A stretch of 64,000 nt of DNA from Loktanella atrilutea (GTDB taxonomy: Bacteria; Pseudomonadota; Alphaproteobacteria; Rhodobacterales; Rhodobacteraceae), in NCBI RefSeq assembly GCF_900128995.1, contig NZ_FQUE01000009.1, positions 1 through 64,000 on the forward strand. Direction: 5' to 3'. Of the stretch, positions 1 to 8,233 are shown piece by piece (within the stretch, counting starts at the first letter, position 1; the number at the start of each line of letters is the position of its first letter). A model generated the notes under the pieces. It had not been told where the DNA came from, ran no database searches, and saw only the letters and a list, made by a program, of their open reading frames with translations. The position numbers and the translations under genes were made by a program.

Positions 1-291
1 CTGCTGGCCCAGGCTTTGGCCGGGCATGCGGATCCGGTCGCGACCACCGCCGAGATCGAGGGGATCCTGCACAAGATCGCCGGGTCCGCCGGGTCGGTCG
101 GTCTGCATGAACTGGGAGAGGAAGCGTCCCGGCTGGAATGTCTGATCCGGGATCAGCGTGCCTTGGACAGGTGGAACGTGGCGGATATTGCCGACGGACT
201 CGATAGCTTTCTGGACATGTCGCTCGATATTTGCGAGCCGGTCGAAGATGCAGCGCCGTTGCCCAATGCGTCGTGGGCCGCTGTGTCTTGA
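1..291 (+). CDS. HPt (histidine phosphotransfer) domain protein, 5' partial
   Basis: The reading frame is open from base 1 and stops with TGA at 289-291, so the start lies outside the window. The visible part has the HPt helix motif HKIAGSAGSVG followed by LGEEASRLE. In this family the His of H-K-x-x-G-S accepts a phosphoryl group from a histidine kinase or response regulator. Only about 96 residues are visible; the piece could be a stand-alone phosphotransferase or the tail of a hybrid sensor kinase. A response regulator lies downstream at 967, separated by IS debris, so the two may once have been one signalling locus (inference). Confidence 0.75.
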   Translation: MLAQALAGHADPVATTAEIEGILHKIAGSAGSVGLHELGEEASRLECLIRDQRALDRWNVADIADGLDSFLDMSLDICEPVEDAAPLPNASWAAVS

Positions 292-426
292 CTTCGGCGG
301 GTCGGGAAGCAGTGCGACTGAATTCCCGACATTTTACATAACTCCAATTATGCGAAGGCGCACAACTGCGGCGATTGATTTACAAATGAAGTGCAAATTC
401 TGTATCAAACCAGAAGCTCGAATGGA

Positions 427-551
427 GTTGATCAATGGGACTGCACGGCGTTGTTCATACATGTCCTGTGCGTTCAAAGCATAGTAGCCGTTCAGCTCAG
501 GCAATCCTTGTCGGCGTAGTGGTTCCGACGCAGATCCCGATAGGCGGTCGA
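427..551 (-). pseudogene. IS30-family transposase fragment, N-terminal part, frameshifted
   Basis: Read leftward from about 551, the minus strand gives STAYRDLRRNHYADKD. After a one-base frame slip near 504 it continues LPELNGYYALNAQD. This is the typical order just after the IS30 helix-turn-helix (an IYREIRRN-like motif followed by an LPELNGYYG-like motif). The single-base slip and lack of flanking transposase show that it is dead. It abuts a second IS30 piece in the opposite orientation at about 547-551. Confidence 0.65.
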
Positions 552-717
552 GGCGGGGTGGTCACCGGAACAGATCGCCGGTCGGATGCGCCTGGAATGC
601 CATAGTGTCCGCGTGAGCCACGAGACGATCTATCGCTTTGCCTGTGATGATGGACGACAGCATCAAATGATGGACGGCGAAGCGGAAGGGCCACCGTATT
701 CGGTGGCCCTAAGATGA
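547..717 (+). pseudogene. IS30-family transposase fragment, middle part
   Basis: The plus strand from about 547 reads VEAGWSPEQIAGRMRLE and then RVSHETIYRFA. These are the hallmark IS30 motifs (GWSPEQIAGRL and VSHETIYRY) that precede the DDE catalytic region. An in-frame stop lies at 541-543 and similarity fades after about 642; the frame ends with TGA at 715-717. No DDE residues remain. It belongs to the same element type as the minus-strand fragment next to it, but inverted relative to it. Confidence 0.7.
687..710. repeat. Perfect 10-bp hairpin in IS30 debris
   Basis: Arms agggccaccg and cggtggccct flank a TATT loop, a perfect 10-bp stem. No T-run follows on either strand, so it is a weak terminator candidate. 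It may be part of the decayed insertion. Confidence 0.5.
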
Positions 718-966
718 CGGCCGCACTCCACGACCGCCTGACCCTAATACTGCCACATCCTTGAGACCAGCAATGCGGCTTCCGCTTTTAGGCCAGTGCC
801 GCCGTCATGGGCCAGGAAAATGAGGGTGGGAAATGATATCTTGACCCAAGACCGACCATCGAAACATAACCATCAAAATGGGCCAGTTCTTGATAGAAAA
901 CCCGGCTCACTCCTGGGTGAAAATCTGCACCTCCGACCCTCCAGGAATAATCGAAAGAGACGTGAC

Positions 967-1908
967 GTGAAGATACTCGTCGTAGACGACGACCCGTTCA
1001 TTCTGCAGCTTATAAAGCTGACGTTGGCGTCGGCAGGCTATACTGACGTGACTTTCCTGGAGGATGCGGGACAGGCGGCGCCCATCATCCTGCGGGCCAC
1101 GCCCGCTTTCGACTGCATGCTGATCGACATGAGAATGCCCGGGGTCACGGGTGAGGCCTTGTGTTCCTGGGTGCGCACGCTGCCCGAGCACAAGGACACC
1201 CCCATCCTGATGGTGACTGCGCTTTCTGAGAAAGCCGACATCGATGTGGCGTTCGCGGCAGGAGCCTCGGACTACATAACCAAGCCGATCGTCGCATCAA
1301 ATTTTATCGCACGCATCGACCAGGTCAGGCGTCAAATGGAAAAGAGGGATCTGCTGAAGTCAAAACAAGGTGGGATCCAGCCGGAGCCTGCGCTAGGCCG
1401 GATCGATTTCTACCAGCCCCGGTGGCTGGGGGGCATCGAGGGTGAGATCGAAATCGACGCCTTGGAGAAATATATCTTCCAGCTCAGCAAGTCGGGGTCT
1501 TTGAGACTGGAGGCCTTCTCGTTCGCCATCAAAGATGCGTCGAAACTGCATAGGTCGTGCACGCCTGACGATTTCATGTTCATCCTGCAAAGCGTCGGCA
1601 TGGCGATCTCCCAATGCCTGCAGGCGCCCCAGTTCTTTCTGTCCTACGCAGGGTACGGGGCTTTTACCGGCATTGCTCAAAAAGCCGTGCATAGCGCGAC
1701 ATCGTGGCGCGAGACGGAAACGGACGTGCAGGGAAAGCTGGAAAACCTCCAACTGCCCTCCTCGCGTGGCAGCCCGGTTTCCGTGGTCCCTTACATGAGC
1801 CCGCCCCAGACACTGGGTGCATCGAACGGGCAAAGCGCGGTGGACGTCCTCTACCGGGTCATCGGGGATGCCGAAGATCGCTGCGGAAGCTCACTCTTGT
1901 CATTGTAA
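967..1908 (+). CDS. Response regulator: receiver domain plus degenerate GGDEF-like C-terminus
   Basis: The start is taken as GTG at 967, because the receiver consensus begins directly with KILVVDDD and a purine-rich site lies just upstream; an in-frame extension to 796 has no domain. The receiver spans residues 1 to about 118, with acidic pocket D7-D9, phospho-acceptor D54 in LIDMRMPG, T84 and K106 in TKP. The remaining 195 residues have no output domain I recognise with confidence. The segment FFLSYAGYGAF sits where a GGDEF domain would have its YGGDEF turn, preceded by helices of the right spacing, so this may be a catalytically dead diguanylate cyclase (AGYGAF replaces GGDEF). The protein is 313 residues. 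It is probably a phosphorylation target of an HPt relay like the one at 1-291 (inference). Confidence 0.75.
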   Translation: MKILVVDDDPFILQLIKLTLASAGYTDVTFLEDAGQAAPIILRATPAFDCMLIDMRMPGVTGEALCSWVRTLPEHKDTPILMVTALSEKADIDVAFAAGASDYITKPIVASNFIARIDQVRRQMEKRDLLKSKQGGIQPEPALGRIDFYQPRWLGGIEGEIEIDALEKYIFQLSKSGSLRLEAFSFAIKDASKLHRSCTPDDFMFILQSVGMAISQCLQAPQFFLSYAGYGAFTGIAQKAVHSATSWRETETDVQGKLENLQLPSSRGSPVSVVPYMSPPQTLGASNGQSAVDVLYRVIGDAEDRCGSSLLSL

Positions 1909-2167
1909 CCCGGATCATTCGAAAGAGATGGCAATCCTACTTTGCATGGGGTGTCACATGCTTCGCATGAATGAGGCTCCGACGACGGTGAAGGTCGCCC
2001 ATGACAGGCTCCGCCACAGCCGCATAATGTTCGCCCGAACGTCTACGGTCACACCGACATTCGCGACATCCCAGGCCGCCTAAATTCCGAAAATGAAAGA
2101 CGTCTATCAGATATGATTTGACGGCGACGCGCCGTGATGGTCCTCTGTGGTTCGGGAGGATTTCAGA

Positions 2168-3232
2168 TTGAAGCGTGCACCTACTCTGGTGGATGTCGCG
2201 ACACGCGCGGGCGTCAGCTACGCGACCGTCGATCGCGTCGTGAACGGCCGCGGCAGCGTGGCTGAAAAATCGCGTGCGTCGGTTCTCCAGGCGGTGGCCG
2301 ATCTGGGATATATCCGCAATGTTGCGGCCGCCAATCTAGCGCAGCGCCGGATCTATCGTTTCTGTTTCATCATCCCCGAGGGCACCAACGCGTTCTTCGA
2401 CCGGGTCTGCGACATCGTGCGAGCAATGCATCCTTCTGCAGGTACGGACCCTGTGCAGCTTGTGATCGAGCGGGTCGCGGCCTTCGATCCTGCGGCGTTG
2501 GCCGCGTGCCTGACGGCATTGGCGGAGCGCCCTTTCGACGGTGTCGCACTGGTCGGACTGAGCGATGCCGGGGTCGACGATGCCATTGGGGCGCTGCGTG
2601 ACAAGGGCGTCGCGGTCCTGACGATGATTTCCGACATGCCGACCCCCGCACGCGATGCCTATGTCGGGATTGACAACGTGACGGCCGGGCGGACTGCCGG
2701 TGCCCTCATCGTTCTGTCCCATGGCGGTCGGGCTGGCCGTGTCCTGCCGATCGTCGGCGCCCTGTCCGCCCGGGATCATGCGGACCGGCTTTCCGGCCTG
2801 CGCGAAACGCTTGCGCCGACGGACCTGACATTCGCACCGCTGATCGAAGGTCTTGACCGCCACGAGGTGGTCGAGGCGCGTCTGCGTGCAGCCCTTGCCG
2901 CCGATCGCAGCATCACGGCAATTTACAGCGCCGGCGCTGGCAATGCCGGCCTGATCCGGGTCGTGGCAGAGATGTCGGAAGCCGGGCGGCGCCCGATCGT
3001 CATGATCCACGAACTGACGCCACGCAGCCGCGCGGCGCTGGAGGACGGGCTGATCGACGTGATCATCGACCAGCGTCCCGAAGACGAGGTCGCCGGTACG
3101 CTGACCTTGCTGCGTTGCCTTGCGGATCGGCGTCCCCTGCCGCAACTGCCGCAGATCGTGCCTGCGATCTATCTACGAGAAAACCTGCCGGCGGCTGTCG
3201 ACCCCGCCCTTCTGAAAGGCTCTGCCGCATGA
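2168..3232 (+). CDS. LacI-family transcriptional regulator
   Basis: This is a DNA-binding repressor for the adjacent sugar importer. The N-terminal LacI helix-turn-helix reads TLVDVATRAGVSYATVDRVV, then the hinge region and a periplasmic-binding-protein-like effector domain fill the rest. Start choice: GGAGGA at 2155-2160 lies seven bases before TTG 2168, which gives MKRAPTL, the usual LacI beginning; the upstream in-frame GTG at 2147 would place the Shine-Dalgarno inside the gene. Length is about 354 residues, normal for the family. The stop overlaps the ATG of the ATPase gene (ATGA), so it is co-transcribed with the transporter. The ligand is probably a sugar or polyol, unknown. Confidence 0.88.
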   Translation: MKRAPTLVDVATRAGVSYATVDRVVNGRGSVAEKSRASVLQAVADLGYIRNVAAANLAQRRIYRFCFIIPEGTNAFFDRVCDIVRAMHPSAGTDPVQLVIERVAAFDPAALAACLTALAERPFDGVALVGLSDAGVDDAIGALRDKGVAVLTMISDMPTPARDAYVGIDNVTAGRTAGALIVLSHGGRAGRVLPIVGALSARDHADRLSGLRETLAPTDLTFAPLIEGLDRHEVVEARLRAALAADRSITAIYSAGAGNAGLIRVVAEMSEAGRRPIVMIHELTPRSRAALEDGLIDVIIDQRPEDEVAGTLTLLRCLADRRPLPQLPQIVPAIYLRENLPAAVDPALLKGSAA

Positions 3233-4746
3233 CCGCGCCGTCCGTCCTTGCCCTGCAGAGTGTTCACAAGAGCTTTGGTCCGGTCGAAGTGCTGTCTGGC
3301 ATCGACATCGACCTGCGCAGCGGCGAGGTCCTTGCGCTGATCGGAGAGAACGGCGCCGGCAAGTCCACGACCATGAAGATCCTCGCCGGCTATCAGCCCG
3401 CCACCAAGGGCAAGATCCTGCTGGATGGCAAGGAGGTTCGGTTTGGGTCCCTGCACGAGGGAGAGGCGGCGGGGATCGTGCTGATCCATCAGGAATTCAA
3501 TCTGGCGGAACAGCTGACCGTAGAACAGAACATCTTTCTAGGACGCGAACTGCGGCGCGGCCCCCTGTTGGACAAGGCACGGATGCGCGCACTCACGCGG
3601 GATTATCTCTCGCGGCTGAAATGCAACATCGACCCGGACACGCCGGTCTCACGCCTGTCGAACTCTGACAAGCAGATGGTCGAAATCGCCAAGGCGCTTA
3701 GCCGCGATGCGCGGGTGCTGATCATGGACGAGCCTACCGCCGTATTGACCGGGTCGGAGGTGGAAGTACTGTTCGAGCAGGTCCGCGCCCTGCGGGCCGC
3801 CGGGACAGCAATCCTCTTCACGTCCCACAAGCTGGGCGAGGTCAAGGCGATCGCGGACCGTGTTACGATTATGCGCGACGGGGCAGTGGTACGGACGGAC
3901 AGCGTGGCGGCCATGACGGAGGACGACATGGCCACGGCGATGGTGGGGCGCGATGTCTCGGCGCTTTACCCGCCGAAGCCGGATTTGCCTGCCGACGGCA
4001 GCGTCGCCTTGCGGGTCGCGGGCCTGACCGTGCCGGGGCGTGCCCATGATATCGGGTTCTCCCTGCGCCATGGAGAGATCCTTGGCATCGCCGGCCTTAT
4101 CGGGTCCGGCCGGACCGAGGCGATGGAAGGGTTGTGCGGGTTGCGCCCCGCAACCGTCGCCACGCTGGAGATTGAAGGGCAACCAGTCACGATCCGCAGT
4201 ACTGCCGATGCACTGGATCAAGGGCTGTGCTATATGACCGAGGACCGCAAGCTGCGCGGCTTGCTGCTGGACAAGGGAATGCGCGTCAACCTGACGCTGC
4301 AGGCGCTGGCCCGTTTCGGTCGCGTGCTGATCGATCGCAAGGCGGAAGATGCGGCGCTGTCCCGGGCGGTCAAGGATTTCGACATCCGGGCCGGCCACGG
4401 CGACGTGCTGGTCGGTAACCTGTCGGGCGGCAACCAGCAAAAGTTGCTGCTGGCCAAGGTCATGCAGTCGGAACCGCGCATCCTGATCGTCGACGAACCG
4501 ACCCGCGGCATCGACATCGGGACCAAGCAGCAGATCTATACCTTCCTGCGCGCACTCGCCGCCGCCGGAAAGGCCATCGTCGTCGTATCGTCGGAAATGC
4601 AGGAAATCATCGGCCTGTCCGACCGGGTGCTGGTCATGCGGCAGGGCCGGATCGCAGGCACTCTGGGCGGCGCAGACATCACCGAAGACGCAATCGTGCG
4701 CCACGCCATGGGCGTCGGCGCAGACACAGACGAGAGGGCCGCCTGA
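3229..4746 (+). CDS. Sugar ABC transporter ATP-binding protein (RbsA/MglA type)
   Basis: A cytoplasmic double ATPase energises a carbohydrate importer of the CUT2 class. Domain 1 has Walker A GENGAGKST (residues 39-47) and Walker B LIMDEPTAVL. Domain 2 has the degenerate P-loop GLIGSGRTE usual for this class, signature LSGGNQQK and Walker B LIVDEPTRGID. The start ATG 3229 overlaps the regulator stop by ATGA; a longer frame from 3115 lies inside the regulator gene and is rejected. The length of 505 residues fits RbsA. The first-half signature reads LSNSDKQ, slightly unusual. The gene lies two bases before the permease. Confidence 0.93.
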   Translation: MTAPSVLALQSVHKSFGPVEVLSGIDIDLRSGEVLALIGENGAGKSTTMKILAGYQPATKGKILLDGKEVRFGSLHEGEAAGIVLIHQEFNLAEQLTVEQNIFLGRELRRGPLLDKARMRALTRDYLSRLKCNIDPDTPVSRLSNSDKQMVEIAKALSRDARVLIMDEPTAVLTGSEVEVLFEQVRALRAAGTAILFTSHKLGEVKAIADRVTIMRDGAVVRTDSVAAMTEDDMATAMVGRDVSALYPPKPDLPADGSVALRVAGLTVPGRAHDIGFSLRHGEILGIAGLIGSGRTEAMEGLCGLRPATVATLEIEGQPVTIRSTADALDQGLCYMTEDRKLRGLLLDKGMRVNLTLQALARFGRVLIDRKAEDAALSRAVKDFDIRAGHGDVLVGNLSGGNQQKLLLAKVMQSEPRILIVDEPTRGIDIGTKQQIYTFLRALAAAGKAIVVVSSEMQEIIGLSDRVLVMRQGRIAGTLGGADITEDAIVRHAMGVGADTDERAA

Positions 4747-4747
4747 C

Positions 4748-5752
4748 ATGGCAACCGAAACCGCCAACCCGCCCCGCGCGCGCCGTAGCGCCATCCCGTC
4801 GATGAGTGTGCTCGGGCCCATTCTGGCGCTGGTCATCCTGATCGTCATCGGAGCCGCCCTGAACGGCAACTTCCTGAGCGCGGGCAACATCAACAATGTG
4901 CTGTCGCGATCGGCGTTCATCGGAATCATTGCGGTCGGCATGACCTTCGTCATCACTGCGGGGGGACTCGACCTGTCGGTGGGGTCGATGGCAGCCTTCA
5001 TCGCGGGGCTTATGATCCTCGTGATGAACGCCGCCCTGCCCTCCTTGGGGGTGGGCGTGCCGATCATCCTGCTGGGCATGCTGGTGGCGCTGATCGCCGG
5101 GATCGTCGCGGGGATGCTGAACGGTTTCCTCATCACCACGCTGGGGATCGAGGCCTTCATCGTCACGCTGGGCACCATGGGCATCTACCGCAGTCTCGTC
5201 ACATGGCTTGCGAACGGCGGCACACTTTCGCTCGACTTCGACCTTCGGACCTTTTACCGCCCGGTCTACTTCGACGGCGTGCTGGGGATCGCCTGGCCGA
5301 TCATTGTCTTCGCGGTCGTCGTGATCCTGGGTGAGGTGCTGATGAGCAAGGCGCGCTTCGGCCGCCATTGCGCCGCCACCGGCTCCAACGAGCATGTCGC
5401 ACATTATTCCAACGTGAACGTCAATCGCACGCGGATGCTGACCTACATTATGCTCGGTCTGCTGGTCGGCGTCGCGACGATCATGTACGTGCCGCGGCTC
5501 GGCTCCGCCTCCGCCTCCACCGGCGTGCTGTGGGAGCTGGAGGCGATCGCCGCCGTGATCATCGGCGGCACCGTGCTGAAGGGCGGCTTCGGCCGGGTCT
5601 GGGGCACCGTGATCGGTGTCCTGATCCTGAGCCTGATCGATAACATCCTGAATCTGACCGACCTTGTTTCGCCCTATCTCAACGGCGCAATTCAGGGGGT
5701 CATCATCGTACTGGCTGTAATCTTGCAGCGAGAAGCCAAAGCGAAGGGCTGA
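4748..5752 (+). CDS. Sugar ABC transporter permease (RbsC type)
   Basis: This inner-membrane permease of the CUT2 importer is encoded just after the double ATPase. It has 334 residues with eight or more hydrophobic segments. Family motifs include FVITAGGLDLSVGS near residue 70 and AVIIGGTVLKGGFG near residue 275, both typical of RbsC/XylH-type permeases. The ATG follows the ATPase stop directly, so translation is probably coupled. The substrate cannot be told from sequence; no sugar-metabolic enzyme is encoded in the same operon. Confidence 0.92.
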   Translation: MATETANPPRARRSAIPSMSVLGPILALVILIVIGAALNGNFLSAGNINNVLSRSAFIGIIAVGMTFVITAGGLDLSVGSMAAFIAGLMILVMNAALPSLGVGVPIILLGMLVALIAGIVAGMLNGFLITTLGIEAFIVTLGTMGIYRSLVTWLANGGTLSLDFDLRTFYRPVYFDGVLGIAWPIIVFAVVVILGEVLMSKARFGRHCAATGSNEHVAHYSNVNVNRTRMLTYIMLGLLVGVATIMYVPRLGSASASTGVLWELEAIAAVIIGGTVLKGGFGRVWGTVIGVLILSLIDNILNLTDLVSPYLNGAIQGVIIVLAVILQREAKAKG

Positions 5753-5781
5753 CAGCTTCGCAACTCTGGGAGGAGAACAGA

Positions 5782-6729
5782 ATGTCTTATTTGAGAACGA
5801 TCCTGGCGGGCACCGCCGCCGCCGTGATTGGCACTGCCGCACTGGCGCAGGATACCAAGGTGATCGGCGTGTCGATCCCCGCAGCCACGCACGGCTGGGC
5901 CGGTGGCATGAACTTTCACGCGCAAGAAGCCATTGACCGGCTGGAGGAGGTCTATCCAGACCTCGACTTCGTCCTTGCCACCGCGTCCGACGCGGGCAAG
6001 CAGGTCAACGACATCGAGGACATGGTCGCGACCCGCAACATCAGCGCGCTGGTCGTGCTGCCCTTCGAATCCGATCCGCTGACCCCACCGGTGCAGTCGG
6101 TTGCTGACAGCGGAGTCTGGGTGACGGTCGTCGACCGCGGCCTGTCGGTGCCGGGGATCGAGGATCTGTACGTCGCCGGTGACAATGCAGGCTTTGGCAA
6201 GGTGTCCGGCGAATACATGGCCAGCCAGATGCCGGACGGCGGCAAGATCGTCGTGCTGCGGGGCATACCAACCACTATCGACAACGAGCGGGTCGAGGGA
6301 TTCCAGTCCGCGATCGAGGGGTCCGGCATCGAGATCGTCGGCATGGAGCACGGCAACTGGAACCGTGATGACAGCTTCAACGTGATGCAGGATTTCTTGT
6401 CGAAGTACGACCAGATCGACGCGGTCTGGGCGTCTGACGACGACATGGCCGTCGGCGTTCTGGCAGCGATCGAGGCCGCCGACCGGCAGGACGTGAAATT
6501 CGTCCTTGGCGGCGCCGGCATGAAGGAGATGGTCAAGCGCGTGATGGACGGTGATGCGATGATCCCGGCGGACGTGACCTATCCGCCCTCGATGATCGCC
6601 ACCGCAATCGAGTTGACGGCCGTCGGCATGACCTCAACCGCGCCGGTATCCGGCACCTTCACCATCGGATCCGTGCTGGTGACCAAGGACAACGCAGAGC
6701 AGTTCTACTACCCCGACAGCCCGTTCTGA
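5782..6729 (+). CDS. Sugar ABC transporter periplasmic substrate-binding protein (RbsB type)
   Basis: This is a secreted receptor for the importer. A signal peptide (basic start, hydrophobic LAGTAAAVIGTAALAQ, cleavage after ALA) precedes a type I periplasmic-binding fold of the RbsB family with the motifs GVSIPAATHGWAGG and DNAGFGKVSGEYM. Asp/Arg sugar-contact positions such as IDNERVEGF are present. A clear GGGAGGAG site precedes ATG 5782. The length of 315 residues is normal. HGWAGG, rather than the usual N-x-F in the first loop, hints at a non-ribose ligand. It is the last gene of the operon. Confidence 0.9.
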   Translation: MSYLRTILAGTAAAVIGTAALAQDTKVIGVSIPAATHGWAGGMNFHAQEAIDRLEEVYPDLDFVLATASDAGKQVNDIEDMVATRNISALVVLPFESDPLTPPVQSVADSGVWVTVVDRGLSVPGIEDLYVAGDNAGFGKVSGEYMASQMPDGGKIVVLRGIPTTIDNERVEGFQSAIEGSGIEIVGMEHGNWNRDDSFNVMQDFLSKYDQIDAVWASDDDMAVGVLAAIEAADRQDVKFVLGGAGMKEMVKRVMDGDAMIPADVTYPPSMIATAIELTAVGMTSTAPVSGTFTIGSVLVTKDNAEQFYYPDSPF

Positions 6730-6732
6730 TTG

Positions 6733-6764
6733 AAAAGACGGCAGCCCGGGACCGGGCTGCCGTC
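6733..6764 (-). terminator. Rho-independent terminator downstream of proB
   Basis: A perfect 12-bp stem, gacggcagcccg / cgggctgccgtc, has a GGAC loop (6737-6764). Read on the minus strand it is followed by TTTT, so it serves proB best; the stem may also stop transcripts arriving from the sugar transporter on the plus strand. Confidence 0.85.
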
Positions 6765-6799
6765 ATGGCGATATTGAAAAGGATTGAGCCCGGTCAATC

Positions 6800-7960
6800 C
6801 TACGCAGGAACGACCAGCTTCGGATCCACCTCCGGCGCATCCAGCGGCAGATGGTTCTGCTCCAGCACCAGCATGTTTTCCACGGCGATCACGTCGCTTT
6901 TCGTTTTGTAGCCGATCACGTCCTCGACGTTCATGTCGAGGTGCCGCGCCATCAGCATCGTCTCTTCCGAGGAAAAGTTCGTCAGACCGCGCGCGACTTC
7001 CGCCCCTGCTTCGTCATAGACATGCAGCACGTCGCCCTTGTTGAAATCACCTTGGATCGAGATGATGTCGTGCCGCGCGACCCCGCGGTCCCCGGCGGCT
7101 ACGGCCTCGGCCACGGCATTCGATACGACGAGCGTCCCCGAAACCTGCAACCTGTTGCTGAGCCAGACCATCAGCGGCGACGCCGTCTTGCCGGTGACGA
7201 GGCATCTGGTGAACCGCCGTTCCTTTTGCAGCACCGACGAAATCGGGCGTTCGATAATGCCTTCGGCAATGATCGTCTCGACGCCCGCGTTCTGAGCCAT
7301 GTTCGCCGCCTGCATCTTGGTCAGCATGCCGCCGCTGCCGAGGGCGCTGATGGCGGTCGTGGAATCGAGATGCTCGCTGACATCATTGATCTCTGCAATG
7401 AACTGTGCCCCCGGTTCCGAGGGATTGCGGTCGTAAAGGCCGTCGACGCTGGTCAGGATGACCAGCAGGTCCGCCTCGACCATCTGGGCGACCTTTGCGG
7501 ACAAACGGTCGTTGTCGCCCACGCGCAGGTCACGGGTCGCGACCGAGTCGTTCTCGTTGATGATCGGCAGGATGCCGTTCTCGAACAGGCGCAGCATGGT
7601 GTTCTTGATGTTCAGGAAGCGGCGCCGTTCTTCCATGTCGCCGACGGAAACCAGCATCTGGGCGACGTCCATGTTATGTTCGGACGCGATCTGCCGGTAG
7701 GCGTTCATCAGCAGCGGCTGGCCGCAGGCGGCAGCTGCCTGCTTGTCGAGAATCCCCGCATCCTCGGGGCGTTTGCCGACCATGTTCAGGCCAAGGGCCA
7801 CCGACCCGGACGAGGTCAGGATGATGTCGTAACCTTCACTCTTCAGCTGCGCGAGATCGCTGAGCAGTCCGTTGATAAAGGCATAGCGCAGGGTCAGGTT
7901 CTGATCGTTGGCAAGCAGGCTGGATCCGATCTTGACGACGATCTTTTTCTTCTTTGGCAT
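6800..7960 (-). CDS. proB: Glutamate 5-kinase
   Basis: This enzyme catalyses the first step of proline synthesis: ATP-dependent phosphorylation of glutamate to gamma-glutamyl phosphate, in the cytosol. An amino-acid-kinase domain begins KIVVKIGSSLL, with TSSGSVALG and NENDSVA/VGDNDRLSA motifs. A C-terminal PUA domain follows (about residues 285-386). The start at 7960 is supported by GGAGGC a few bases upstream; the frame open to 8044 is rejected. The length of 386 residues fits the PUA-containing form. It is transcribed away from proC-proA, so the three proline enzymes form a divergent locus. Regulation by proline feedback on the kinase domain is known for the family. Confidence 0.95.
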   Translation of the reverse strand: MPKKKKIVVKIGSSLLANDQNLTLRYAFINGLLSDLAQLKSEGYDIILTSSGSVALGLNMVGKRPEDAGILDKQAAAACGQPLLMNAYRQIASEHNMDVAQMLVSVGDMEERRRFLNIKNTMLRLFENGILPIINENDSVATRDLRVGDNDRLSAKVAQMVEADLLVILTSVDGLYDRNPSEPGAQFIAEINDVSEHLDSTTAISALGSGGMLTKMQAANMAQNAGVETIIAEGIIERPISSVLQKERRFTRCLVTGKTASPLMVWLSNRLQVSGTLVVSNAVAEAVAAGDRGVARHDIISIQGDFNKGDVLHVYDEAGAEVARGLTNFSSEETMLMARHLDMNVEDVIGYKTKSDVIAVENMLVLEQNHLPLDAPEVDPKLVVPA

Positions 7961-8233
7961 GGGCGCCTCCGGTAGTTCGTTGTTCGGAATGAACAAAATG
8001 CTAATGGTTTGCGTCGTGTGACGCAGCCCTGTAGCACTGCCCATTCAATGATTCGCTGACTTGTAACATGGACTGCCCCCCTGAGCGCAAACAGGTCGCG
8101 GTCCAGACCCGCAAGTCGGCAGGTTCGGCCCCGCGCAGTGATCGATGCACTGCAAGGATGCGATGGAACGATGCGACCGCGCATCGTTGTCAGATCGTAA
8201 CACCGTTCGCCGGACCGCAAGAAGGAGACGAAG
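7961..8233. promoter_or_regulatory. Divergent proB / proC intergenic region with two small dyads
   Basis: This 273-base region must hold both promoters. Two perfect short inverted repeats are visible: TTGTTC-ggaat-GAACAA (7980-7996) and TGCGTC-gtgt-GACGCA (8010-8025). Both lie close to proB and could be operators or a leader hairpin. No known proline-responsive element was recognised. AAGGAG before 8234 is the proC ribosome site. Confidence 0.4.

Larger units (their letters stand above)
292..966. other. Non-coding stretch with IS30 debris
   Basis: No intact gene is visible between the HPt protein and the response regulator. The middle (about 427-717) holds two IS30 transposase fragments in opposite orientation plus a short hairpin. 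The rest (292-426 and 718-966) shows no recognisable coding similarity. The last 20 bases carry a purine-rich ribosome-binding region (near 951-958) for the downstream GTG start. Confidence 0.6.

Noticed and set aside
1909-2167. Possible short gene between the response regulator and the LacI gene
   Set aside because: The frames there have no ribosome site or recognisable motif; only the LacI start signals at the right end are convincing.
3649-5184. 511-codon minus-strand frame over the sugar ATPase and permease
   Set aside because: It covers two recognised genes on the other strand and has no family motif; it is a shadow frame.
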